Assembly: GCA_005881995.1 (NCBI GenBank)
Contig: VBHV01000115.1
Location: forward strand, 1 to 9,986
Reading direction: 5' to 3'
DNA length: 9,986 nucleotides
From: Chloroflexota bacterium
GTDB taxonomy: Bacteria > Chloroflexota > Ktedonobacteria > Ktedonobacterales > Ktedonobacteraceae
Shown: piece by piece, positions 1 to 6,395 of the stretch
How positions within the stretch are numbered: position 1 is the first letter of the stretch
Layout: each line of letters starts with the position of its first letter
Made by a program: the position numbers and the translations under genes
The notes under the pieces: generated by a model
Told to the model about the DNA's origin: nothing
What the model saw: the letters and a program-made list of their open reading frames with translations, nothing else
Databases searched by the model: none

Positions 1-519
1 GTAGAAGAAGCCCGTCTTACAGTTGTTGGGCAGACCCCCCAGGTCTTTGAAAGAGCTGCCACCGTTGGATGAGAAGCCGAGGCCGGTCAGCTCTTCTTTG
101 AACATCGGCGAGGGGCAAGGAGCGAAGAAACCGGTCGCATCGTTCCAGGCCTCAACGGCATCGGTGGCATTGCCTGCGATGGATACCTCCGATTGCCCGT
201 AGACGCGCGTGCCATTGGGCGTGATGTCTTCTTGTGGGTTCGCGGCATCGACATTCGGCCCGAACGTGCTGCTGCTGGTCTTCACATTCGATGAACTGCT
301 GGTCTGCGGCCCGAAGCAGTACACCCTCGCGCCTGCTGAGGCCCCGATGCCGTGATCTATTCTGCTACAGAAAGGGTTGTTGCTCGCGCCCGTCCTCGGG
401 CTGGCAGCACGCGTCGGCGTTGTTCCATTACGCAGCAGGAGCCCCCCCGCGAATGCTGCAACGAGCGTTAGAGCGACGATCAGTGAGAGGACGCTCTTAC
501 GATTGATAAATCGACTCAT
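1..519 (-). CDS. Secreted sialidase-like (Asp-box) protein, N-terminal part
   Basis: The reading frame is open from an ATG at 519 to the left edge (173 codons), so the C-terminus is missing. A Shine-Dalgarno GAGGAG lies 9 nt upstream (534-529). The N-terminus is a signal peptide or anchor: basic MSRFINRK, then a hydrophobic run at about residues 10-29, with possible cleavage near TRA-AS (36-40). A Ser/Thr-rich stretch follows. There are four cysteines (C51, C68, C135, C167), enough for two disulfides outside the cell. Residues 148-161 (GFSSNGGSSFKDLG) match a degenerate Asp-box (SxDxGxTW with N for D and F for W), typical of BNR/sialidase beta-propellers. The sialidase-like call is inferred from that motif and from the phrase ITPNGTRVYGQSEVSIAG, which resembles the first blade of such secreted proteins. 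The substrate cannot be told. The gene has its own divergent transcription and a long leader. Confidence 0.72.
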   Translation of the reverse strand, partial: MSRFINRKSVLSLIVALTLVAAFAGGLLLRNGTTPTRAASPRTGASNNPFCSRIDHGIGASAGARVYCFGPQTSSSSNVKTSSSTFGPNVDAANPQEDITPNGTRVYGQSEVSIAGNATDAVEAWNDATGFFAPCPSPMFKEELTGLGFSSNGGSSFKDLGGLPNNCKTGFFY

Positions 520-539
520 TCAATAACTCTCCTCAAGAT

Positions 540-660
540 TTGTCTGCTCCCGTGCCAGTGGCTTTTGCCCTGGGCAGCAGCGGGCCAGACAGTCGCAACT
601 TGAAGAGGCTGAGGTAGCCTCTGGCTCGCCGGTTTCAAGCAAAAGCCCAGGCAGCAGGTA
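540..660 (-). promoter_or_regulatory. Structured 5' leader, candidate cis-regulatory RNA
   Basis: This is the leader just upstream of the minus-strand secreted-protein gene. On that strand CCUGGGC (651-645) can pair with GCCCAGG (575-569), and GCUUUUGC (646-639) with GCAAAAGC (568-561). Their order makes them a pseudoknot or two mutually exclusive folds. Between them is a hairpin: CUUGAA (639-634) with UUCAAG (604-599), and GAGGCU (621-616) with AGCCUC (610-605), with a 12-nt one-sided bulge. No class I recognise fits. Pairings were read by eye; function is inference. Confidence 0.35.
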
Positions 661-731
661 GTTCTACAAAAAAGCCAGACATAGAGATTGGAGGAAGCTC
701 ACCAGCTCCCCAAGCCAGTAAGTGCGTTGGA

Positions 732-786
732 GTGCCTTGCTCGATTCTCATCCTCGCTAGCATGGGATGAGAGTTGAGCAAGGCAC
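732..786. repeat. 22-bp inverted repeat (long hairpin)
   Basis: The arms at 732-753 and 765-786 match at 20 of 22 positions, and the two mismatches are G-U wobbles in RNA. The 11-nt loop contains the palindrome GCTAGC. No T-run follows on either strand and the flanking genes diverge, so it is not an ordinary terminator. It would lie inside the predicted leader of the minus-strand gene. It could be a leader structure, a processing site or a remnant of a small palindromic element. Confidence 0.6.
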
Positions 787-844
787 CATACGGGAATGAT
801 TTAGGGATGTATAAATAAGCAGCATACTACCCCTTACCAACGTA

Positions 845-873
845 AGAGTACTCCAAAACTTCATATTTGTCAA
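845..873 (-). promoter_or_regulatory. Candidate promoter of the minus-strand secreted-protein gene
   Basis: On the minus strand a perfect TTGACA (873-868) is followed after 17 nt by TACTCT (850-845), a poor -10. It would start transcription near 838 and give a leader of about 320 nt. A weaker alternative is TTGGTA with N17 and TATTTA a little further downstream. The rest of 787-1000 is AT-rich, with a small palindrome GATAAGTTATC at 943-953 and nothing else I can identify. Confidence 0.3.
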
Positions 874-1020
874 GTAGTAGTTTATAGAAATTAACTCTAC
901 TTTATGATAAATAATGGAACGCTTTGATATAAAACGACACGAGATAAGTTATCATGATACATTTTCTGGATACATTGGGGGAGGAAGCTTTAATAAAAGC
1001 AATGAACCCTAGCATATCCA

Positions 1021-1029
1021 TGCTATAAT
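1021..1029 (+). promoter_or_regulatory. Extended -10 promoter of the MBL operon
   Basis: TGCTATAAT is a perfect extended -10 (TGnTATAAT); no good -35 is visible, as expected for this class. Transcription would begin near 1036, so the gene must start at the ATG at 1077 and not at the in-frame GTG at 1032. Confidence 0.6.
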
Positions 1030-1076
1030 GTGTGCAAATCAGACATCACGCTCAGGGCGGTGATAGGAGCATTAGC

Positions 1077-2003
1077 ATGACTGACGGCACACCACATTTC
1101 CTGGTGCGCTTCTGGGGAGTGCGTGGGAGCTATCCCACCCCAGGGCCACAGACGGTACGCTATGGAGGCAACACGAGCTGCGTTGAAGTAGAAGTTGGAA
1201 CACACACCATCATCCTGGATGCAGGCAGCGGCATCATCCGCATGGGCAACGACCTCATACAACGCAACAAGGACCAACACCTCGATATCTCACTTTTCAT
1301 CACGCACGGGCATGGCGATCACCTGGTCGGATTCCCTTTCTTCAGCCCGCTTTTTGAAAAACGCGCCAATATCAATATTTTGGGGCCGCGCCTGGCAGGC
1401 CGCAGTATCGAAGAACTTGTAACCCCACTCATGTCTCAACCGTATTTTCCAGTGGATATACGGAAATTGCCTTCGCATCGCACGTTTCATACCTTAAACG
1501 GGCAAGAACATATTCTCTGGCGTAAAGGCGAGGGCGAACCGACCGTCACGTACGAAACGCCGCAGGAAATTGCAGAGTATGATACACAGGTCATGCTGAA
1601 ACTGACCAGGAGTCACCCACTGGATGGCGCTGCAGTCTATCGAATTGAATACGCGGGTCGCCGCCTGGTCTATGCGACGGATGTCGAATGGAAAGAGCAC
1701 TGTGAACCGGCTTTTCTCGCCTTTGTCGAAAAGGCCGATGTGCTCATACACGACGCGCAGTATACGCACGATGACTACCATCAATCCAAACGCGGCTTTG
1801 GACACAGCACTATTGAGATGGCAACGGAGGTAGCCCGTACAGCCCAGGTAGGCACATTGATCCTGTTTCATCATGAACCAACCTATGATGATGACAAACT
1901 GGATCTAATGTTAGCTGAGGCGCAAACGCAATTTGCCCATACCTATTCTGCCTATGAAGGATTGGAAATCGACCTGTTAATGGATGTTCCTACGAGAGGT
2001 TAA
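1077..2003 (+). CDS. MBL-fold metallohydrolase, RNase Z-like (TaR3-like) type
   Basis: The protein has 308 aa and no signal peptide, so it is cytoplasmic. It carries the dinuclear metal site of the metallo-beta-lactamase fold: THGHGDH (HxHxDH at residues 77-82), H180 in SHPLDG, D202 in YATD, and a C-terminal HHEP (about 269-272). The opening FWGVRGSYPTPGPQTVRYGGNTSC is typical of the TaR3-like group near RNase Z and PhnP phosphodiesterases. The expected chemistry is hydrolysis of a phosphodiester; the substrate is unknown. The ATG at 1077 is chosen because AGGAG (1065-1069) lies 7 nt before it and the promoter overlaps the earlier GTG at 1032. It is the first gene of a run of four, and its end (GAGAGG, 1994-1999) supplies the ribosome site of the next gene. 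Family certain, role unknown. Confidence 0.9.
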   Translation: MTDGTPHFLVRFWGVRGSYPTPGPQTVRYGGNTSCVEVEVGTHTIILDAGSGIIRMGNDLIQRNKDQHLDISLFITHGHGDHLVGFPFFSPLFEKRANINILGPRLAGRSIEELVTPLMSQPYFPVDIRKLPSHRTFHTLNGQEHILWRKGEGEPTVTYETPQEIAEYDTQVMLKLTRSHPLDGAAVYRIEYAGRRLVYATDVEWKEHCEPAFLAFVEKADVLIHDAQYTHDDYHQSKRGFGHSTIEMATEVARTAQVGTLILFHHEPTYDDDKLDLMLAEAQTQFAHTYSAYEGLEIDLLMDVPTRG

Positions 2004-2005
2004 CA

Positions 2006-2728
2006 ATGATAAATGTAATACTGGCGTTCATGATTATCGGTTCGTTCTTAGTAGCCGTGATTATCCACGAATATGGTCATGCACTGGTAGCAACCATGCT
2101 GGGGGACCCCACTCCTCGCGCAGAAGGACGCTTGAGCCTGAGCTTGCGTTCACACATTGATCCTCTCGGCACCCTGCTATGCGTCATCCTGGCCTTCTTC
2201 CAGGTTGCCGCTGGCCCCGTCGGCCTGGGTTGGGGTCGGCCCGTCAAATCCGACCCGTGGAAATTGAGGGGCGGACCAAATGGCGGTACATTGCTCGTTG
2301 CCCTGGGCGGCATCATCATGAACGTGATCGTCGGCATCATCTTCTCTGTCCTACTGCGTGTTCTCCCTGTTTCCCTGTACTCGGATGCCATTACTATCCG
2401 CATCCCGCAGTTGATCACCGTCTTTGCCAGTGTCAATTTCTGCCTGGCTATCTTCAACCTTATCCCTCTCCATCCACTCGATGGATACCAGATTGTCTAT
2501 ACGCTGTTGCCAAGTCGCCAGGCGGTCAGTTTTGCCAGGTCCGCCCCCTACGGGCAATTTATTATCCTGTTACTCATCTTTTTACTGCCATTCCTGGGGC
2601 AAATCTCAGGGCTTGGCGACTTTTTCCTGTTTCACATTTCGTATTACATTCTACTGGGATCAATGAAACTCATGTCACTTGCTAGCGGTTTCAACGATGG
2701 CGCACTGTTACTCCTGTATATTGCTTAG
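2006..2728 (+). CDS. Site-2 protease family (M50) intramembrane metalloprotease
   Basis: The 240-aa protein is very hydrophobic, with about five or six membrane segments. The zinc site is HEYGH at residues 21-25 in the first segment, and the third ligand is D159 in NLIPLHPLDG (151-160), the standard M50 NxxPxxPLDG motif. GGIIMNVIVG (about 101-110) is the conserved central helix. It has no PDZ domain, so it belongs to the short M50 subgroup and not the RseP type. Members cut membrane-embedded peptides; no substrate such as an anti-sigma factor is encoded nearby. The start lies 2 nt after the stop of the MBL gene, so translation is probably coupled. M50 genes of this type are often found near scpA in Gram-positives and Chloroflexota, but whether that is functional is not known. 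Confidence 0.92.
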   Translation: MINVILAFMIIGSFLVAVIIHEYGHALVATMLGDPTPRAEGRLSLSLRSHIDPLGTLLCVILAFFQVAAGPVGLGWGRPVKSDPWKLRGGPNGGTLLVALGGIIMNVIVGIIFSVLLRVLPVSLYSDAITIRIPQLITVFASVNFCLAIFNLIPLHPLDGYQIVYTLLPSRQAVSFARSAPYGQFIILLLIFLLPFLGQISGLGDFFLFHISYYILLGSMKLMSLASGFNDGALLLLYIA

Positions 2729-2741
2729 TGAAGAAGTTTAA

Positions 2742-3251
2742 ATGCATACACTGGTTTATCGACTCTGGCAGGTTCGCCAACAACTCGGTTTCGTCGCTCC
2801 ATTATCGGCCAAGGAACGCCTGGAAGTGGCTCGCTGGCTGCCAGCCTCCGCACTGCCGCTCTTCAACAGCATGTCCGCCGCCGATCAGCGACACTCGCTG
2901 CGAGTATGCCAGGGACTACAGGCGCGCGGCTGTACCGATCCCGATCTGCTCGCGGCAGCCCTGTTACACGATGTCGGCAAAGCCCAGGGCCGTGTGCCAT
3001 TCTGGACGCGTCCGGCTATCGTGCTTGGCAAACTCTGCGCACCGCGTTTACTCTCGCGCCTGGCAACCTACCCATGCGCAGGGCTCTCACGCTGGCGTCG
3101 CTCGCTCGGCTATGCCTGGTGGCACGCTGAAATCGGAGCCGAAATGGCGGCGAAGGCTGGCCTATCGGAGCGTGCCGCGCTCTATATTCGCACGCACCAT
3201 CAACCCGATGGTCCGGCGGCAGAATTACACACCGTAGATGAGGCTTCGTAA
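2742..3251 (+). CDS. HD-domain phosphohydrolase-like protein
   Basis: The 169-aa soluble protein shows HD-superfamily motifs: H51 in RHSLRV, the HD doublet H76-D77 in LLHDVGK, H128 in WWHAEIGAEMAAKAG, and H152/H153 in IRTHHQP. The spacing fits a metal-dependent HD hydrolase that uses three or more histidines. The family acts on nucleotides or phosphodiesters; the substrate cannot be read from the sequence. It lies 13 nt after the protease stop with a weak GAAGAAG ribosome site (2730-2736) and ends 3 nt before scpA, so it is in the same operon. Loop 81-125 between the HD doublet and H128 is rich in Arg and Leu and may bind a membrane or a partner. A GTG-started frame at 2728-3237 overlaps it but shows no recognisable protein. 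Confidence 0.85.
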   Translation: MHTLVYRLWQVRQQLGFVAPLSAKERLEVARWLPASALPLFNSMSAADQRHSLRVCQGLQARGCTDPDLLAAALLHDVGKAQGRVPFWTRPAIVLGKLCAPRLLSRLATYPCAGLSRWRRSLGYAWWHAEIGAEMAAKAGLSERAALYIRTHHQPDGPAAELHTVDEAS

Positions 3252-3254
3252 CGT

Positions 3255-4112
3255 ATGCTCGATCAAATTGAACAGAAGCTTAGCGAGGAACAACTCTACA
3301 ACGAAACAATCGGACATCAGAGCAATTATGTCGTTCGCCTCCCTGTTTTTGAGGGGCCGCTTGACCTGCTCTTACACCTCATTGAAAAGCGGCAGATGGA
3401 GATCACCACCATCTCCCTGCTCTCCGTCACCGACCAGTACCTGGCCTATTTGCAACAGTGGCAGGAAGAATCGATACCGCTGGCAAACATGGCCGCGTTC
3501 ATCTCCATCGCCACCCGCCTGCTCTACATCAAATCACAGAGCCTCCTCCCGCACACCTCCAAAGAAGAGTTAACCGGCGAGATGGAGAGCGCGGCGGTGA
3601 TGGCTGAGGAATTGCGCACTCACCTGCTCGAATACAAGCTCGCCAAAGAGATTGCCTCGTACCTCCGCCTGCGGGAAGAAGCTGGCCTACAGACCTATGG
3701 ACGTTCCGGCCTGCTGGCGGGTATCGAAGCCCAGCTCGCCTGGACACCTCCCACGCTGGTCGGCTTAGAGGTTGACACGCTGGCGCGCGCCTTCTCACGC
3801 ATCCTCGAGCTGCGCACGCGCGACGAAGCCAACAACGCCGCATTCCTCCCACTGGCGCGTGTGCGCGTCAGCGAACGCATCGCCGAAATCACGAGTCTCT
3901 TACGCACACAACCCCGTCTCTTGCTCTCCGAACTCCTCGAAAACGAAACATCTCGCCTGGTCATCATCGTCACCTTCCTCGCCGTCCTCGAATTGTGGAA
4001 ACGCTCCCACATCACCGTAGCCCAAAGCACTCTGTTCAGCCCCATCGTCCTGGAACGCGGAGAAAATTGGAGCGAGGACACAAAGTTATCAGGTGAGAGC
4101 GAAGAATGGTGA
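3255..4112 (+). CDS. scpA: Segregation and condensation protein ScpA
   Basis: The protein has 285 aa, close to the usual ScpA length. It is the kleisin that bridges the two SMC heads and, with ScpB, forms bacterial condensin for chromosome segregation. The N-terminal signature FEGPLDLLLHLIEK starts at residue 32, followed by ITTISLLSVTDQYLAYL and MAAFISIATRLLYIKSQSLLP, the helices that contact the SMC neck. The C-terminal winged helix VTFLAVLELWKRSHITVAQ (about 239-257) would bind the SMC cap. An acidic tail ends the protein. The start follows the HD gene by 3 nt, with GAGG 11 nt upstream. scpB, which often follows scpA, is not here; the next gene is grpE behind its own promoter. Confidence 0.93.
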   Translation: MLDQIEQKLSEEQLYNETIGHQSNYVVRLPVFEGPLDLLLHLIEKRQMEITTISLLSVTDQYLAYLQQWQEESIPLANMAAFISIATRLLYIKSQSLLPHTSKEELTGEMESAAVMAEELRTHLLEYKLAKEIASYLRLREEAGLQTYGRSGLLAGIEAQLAWTPPTLVGLEVDTLARAFSRILELRTRDEANNAAFLPLARVRVSERIAEITSLLRTQPRLLLSELLENETSRLVIIVTFLAVLELWKRSHITVAQSTLFSPIVLERGENWSEDTKLSGESEEW

Positions 4113-4148
4113 CCCGTTCAGTCAATCGCTCTAATATACTTCCAAAAA

Positions 4149-4169
4149 CTTGACAACAACATACTCAAT
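4149..4169 (+). promoter_or_regulatory. HAIR-like operator for HspR
   Basis: The published HAIR consensus for HspR is CTTGAGT-N7-ACTCAAG. The sequence here is CTTGACA (4149-4155), exactly 7 nt, then ACTCAAT (4163-4169): 11 of 14 positions match and the TTGA...TCAA core is intact. It covers the -35 box and most of the spacer of the grpE promoter, an ideal place for repression. The HspR gene is the third gene of this same operon, which supports autoregulation released by heat. Confidence 0.75.
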
Positions 4170-4178
4170 GTTTATACT
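4150..4178 (+). promoter_or_regulatory. Sigma70-type promoter of grpE-dnaJ-hspR
   Basis: A perfect -35 TTGACA (4150-4155) is followed after 17 nt by TATACT (4173-4178). The start would be near 4185, giving a leader of about 54 nt. Its strength suits a promoter held down by a repressor. Confidence 0.8.
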
Positions 4179-4238
4179 GTAGGCACAATAAAACTCACAT
4201 CAGTACGCTGTATTGAATATAAGGAGAATACAAATAAT

Positions 4239-4790
4239 ATGGAAGAGTCTCAGGAGATGCAGGAAGGGCAAGTGACAGAGGAGACAAATACCTCTTCGGA
4301 AAGCAAGCGCATTCAAGAACTGGAGGCCCAACTCGCGCAGGCCCGCCAGGAAGCGACTGACAACTGGAATAAATACCTGCGCGAACGCGCCGACATGGAG
4401 AATTTCCGCAAACGCCAGGAGCGTATCAGCGTGGATCGTGTGCAGCGCGATAAAAAGGCCCTGTTCCAAAAAATATTGGGAGTCATGGACAACATCGAGC
4501 GCGCCCTGCTCTACCAGGAAACCATGGACCGCCAGGCATTGCAGCAAACCCTGCGTATGATCATGTGGCAGATGAATGAAGTCATGCGCGCCGAAGGTCT
4601 CACACCAGTTGCCACCGTCGGTGAAGCCTTTAATCCTTATGTGCATGAAGCCATCGAAGCTGTTGAAAATACTGACCAGCCGGAGGGCACCATTGTAGAA
4701 GAGGTACTCAAAGGCTATAAACTCGGCGATGAAACATTGCGCCCGGCTCGCGTTCGGGTCAGCGCGGGCAACAAACCGGCACAGGAATAA
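4239..4790 (+). CDS. grpE: Nucleotide exchange factor GrpE
   Basis: The 183-aa protein is the cytosolic exchange factor that releases ADP from DnaK. An acidic, disordered N-terminus (about 1-22) leads into a long coiled coil (about 23-75, [16 protein letters not shown] and following) for dimerisation. The C-terminal beta domain carries the GrpE signature [20 protein letters not shown] and then [19 protein letters not shown]. The ribosome site AAGGAG (4221-4226) is 12 nt before the ATG, slightly far. It is the first gene of the operon; dnaJ begins 26 nt after its stop. Most HspR operons begin with dnaK, which is missing here, so DnaK must be encoded elsewhere. Confidence 0.95.
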   Translation: MEESQEMQEGQVTEETNTSSESKRIQELEAQLAQARQEATDNWNKYLRERADMENFRKRQERISVDRVQRDKKALFQKILGVMDNIERALLYQETMDRQALQQTLRMIMWQMNEVMRAEGLTPVATVGEAFNPYVHEAIEAVENTDQPEGTIVEEVLKGYKLGDETLRPARVRVSAGNKPAQE

Positions 4791-4816
4791 AAAAAGAGGG
4801 GCAGAGAGCGAGATAC

Positions 4817-5824
4817 ATGGACTATAAAGATTATTATAAAGTGCTCGGCGTCTCCAAGAATGCCAGCGCCGACGAAATTAAAAGGACCTTTCGCAAGCTG
4901 GCACGCAAATATCACCCGGATGTCAATCCCGGCGACAAAAAAGCGGAAGAGAAGTTCAAAGAAATCAATGAAGCCTATGAAGTTCTCTCCGACGCCGATA
5001 AACGCAAAAAATATGATACGCTCGGCCCCAACTGGCAGGAACAGTTTGGCGCTCACCCAGGCACGGGCAGGCGCAGCTATAGCTATCGCACCTCTCCCCT
5101 CGATTTTGATTCAACATCCGGCTTCTCGGACTTCTTTGAGACCCTTTTCGGGCGCACCCCCGGCGCAGCAGGAGCCGGAACACGCCCGCGTGAGGACTTT
5201 CGCAGGCGCGCAGGCGACAACATCGAGCAATCCGTAGAAGTTACCATCCAGGAGGCCTACGTCGGCGGCACACGTACCTTCAACATTCAATCAACGGAGG
5301 TCTGCGCATTCTGTCGTGGCACGGGCGAAGTCGCGGGCAAAGTTTGCGCTAACTGTAGTGGCCAGGGTCAATTCGCCCGCAGCAAGCGTATTCAGGTGAA
5401 AATACCTGCAGGGGTTGATAACGGCTCCAAAATTCGCGTCGCAAGCGAAGGACAGCCCGGCATAGGCGGCGGCCCACGCGGCGACCTCTTCCTGGTCATC
5501 AGCGTCAAACCTGACCCGCTCTATGAGCGCAAAGGCGATGACCTCTACCTCGACTGCGAGGTGGAACTTGTCACGGCTATACTGGGGGGTCAAGTGCCGG
5601 TGCCACTACCAGATGGGCGCAAACTCATGCTCACCATCCCGCCAGAAACACAGAATGGCCGCATCTTCCGCCTGGCGGGGAAAGGCATGCCCCGCCTGCG
5701 CGGTGAAGGCAACGGCAACCTCTTCGCGCGCCTCAAAGTCGTGCTGCCCATGCACCTCACCGAGGAAGAGCGCGACCTGTTTGAACAACTCGCACAAATG
5801 CGCAGCGCCGAAGTACATACATAA
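4817..5824 (+). CDS. dnaJ: DnaJ-family co-chaperone with a half-size zinc finger
   Basis: The 335-aa Hsp40 stimulates the DnaK ATPase and delivers substrates. The J domain spans about residues 4-70 with HPD at 33-35. A Gly/Phe/Ser-rich linker follows (about 71-130, with SDFFETLFG), then the C-terminal peptide-binding domain. The zinc region has only two CXXCXGXG motifs, CAFCRGTG (163-170) and CANCSGQG (177-184), where classical type I DnaJ has four; one zinc could still be bound. [21 protein letters not shown] and the GDLYLDCEV and LTAILGG-type motifs identify the substrate-binding half. It is shorter than E. coli DnaJ (about 376 aa) and lies between types I and II (CbpA). The ribosome site is weak, GAGGGG at 4796-4801, and coupling to grpE may help. 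hspR follows after 13 nt. Confidence 0.92.
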   Translation: MDYKDYYKVLGVSKNASADEIKRTFRKLARKYHPDVNPGDKKAEEKFKEINEAYEVLSDADKRKKYDTLGPNWQEQFGAHPGTGRRSYSYRTSPLDFDSTSGFSDFFETLFGRTPGAAGAGTRPREDFRRRAGDNIEQSVEVTIQEAYVGGTRTFNIQSTEVCAFCRGTGEVAGKVCANCSGQGQFARSKRIQVKIPAGVDNGSKIRVASEGQPGIGGGPRGDLFLVISVKPDPLYERKGDDLYLDCEVELVTAILGGQVPVPLPDGRKLMLTIPPETQNGRIFRLAGKGMPRLRGEGNGNLFARLKVVLPMHLTEEERDLFEQLAQMRSAEVHT

Positions 5825-5837
5825 GGAGTGAGACCTC

Positions 5838-6206
5838 GTGGACGAAAACCGTGACGGCGCATGGTATGCCATCAGCGTGGCGGCCATAAAAGCCGAAGTG
5901 CATGAACAAACACTTCGCCATTACGAACGCCTGGGATTGATCTCACCCGCGCGCAAGGGCAATAGCCCTCATAGCCCGCGATTGTATTCCGACCGTGATA
6001 TCGAACGAGTCGTGCATATTCGCCGCCTTATGCGCGACCTTGGAGTCAACCTGGCAGGCGTAGAAGCTATCCTGCACATGAAAGACCGCATGGAGCAAAT
6101 GCAACTCGAACTCCAGCTTGAATTGCAGCGCATGCAGGACCGGCACGCCACAGAAACCCGCAGGCTCAAAGACATCATCGAACGCCTGCAGCGCGGCTCA
6201 CTGTGA
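5838..6206 (+). CDS. hspR: MerR-family heat-shock repressor HspR
   Basis: The 122-aa regulator starts at GTG 5838, with AAGGAG (5823-5828) 9 nt upstream. The MerR winged helix spans about residues 9-78: YAISVAAIKAEVHEQTLRHY, then ERLGLISPAR and a wing ending in RLYSDRDIERV. GVNLAGVEAIL (69-79) is the HspR-like ending of the DNA-binding domain. The rest (80-120) is a Glu/Gln/Met-rich coiled coil for dimerisation. HspR binds HAIR sites, with DnaK as co-repressor in actinobacteria. Here a HAIR-like site lies on the operon's own promoter, so autoregulation is expected. It is the last gene of the operon, as in Streptomyces and Mycobacterium. Compared with those proteins, the wing has a few extra residues (KGNSPHSPR, 40-48). 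Confidence 0.88.
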   Translation: MDENRDGAWYAISVAAIKAEVHEQTLRHYERLGLISPARKGNSPHSPRLYSDRDIERVVHIRRLMRDLGVNLAGVEAILHMKDRMEQMQLELQLELQRMQDRHATETRRLKDIIERLQRGSL

Positions 6207-6275
6207 ACCTTCAACCTTTCAACTTGTATCACGTATATAAATTAGTAAATTTTATGCAGTATTATCAGGAGTTCA

Positions 6276-6294
6276 AAGAGGCGGAAAGCCTCTT
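6276..6294 (+). terminator. Weak terminator-like hairpin after hspR
   Basis: AAGAGGC (6276-6282) and GCCTCTT (6288-6294) form a perfect 7-bp stem with a GGAAA loop, 70 nt past the hspR stop. Only a short, interrupted T-rich tail follows (TTATAT), so efficiency is doubtful. Confidence 0.4.
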
Positions 6295-6318
6295 ATATCC
6301 CAATTCTAAGCATATTAA

Positions 6319-6347
6319 TTGTCATGAAAACTGCTATATGTTATATT
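6319..6347 (+). promoter_or_regulatory. Sigma70-type promoter of the phosphatase-kinase genes
   Basis: TTGTCA (6319-6324), a 17-nt spacer and TATATT (6342-6347), with one mismatch in each box. The start would be near 6354. Just downstream, ACGTTGC is repeated at 6362-6368 and 6373-6379, exactly 11 bp apart, a possible operator. Confidence 0.65.
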
Positions 6348-6395
6348 GAGCATTAAAATGAACGTTGCATAGACGTTGCTGTGAGGGAAGAACCA

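Noticed and set aside
234..506. Plus-strand frame of 90 codons opposite the left-edge gene
   Set aside because: Its product is Ser/Cys/Arg-rich with no motif. The minus-strand frame has a ribosome site, a signal peptide and an Asp-box.
732..786. Rho-independent terminator
   Set aside because: No T-run on either strand and divergent flanking genes.
2728..3237. Long overlapping frame across the HD gene
   Set aside because: Starts with GTG without a ribosome site, is rich in Arg, Pro and Cys, and has no recognisable domain; the HD frame has complete motifs.
4113..4238. CIRCE element for HrcA before grpE
   Set aside because: No TTAGCACTC-N9-GAGTGCTAA-like pair; the inverted repeat present fits HAIR.
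4715..5056. Minus-strand frame over grpE-dnaJ
   Set aside because: Antisense to the strongly conserved grpE end and J domain; a codon-bias shadow.
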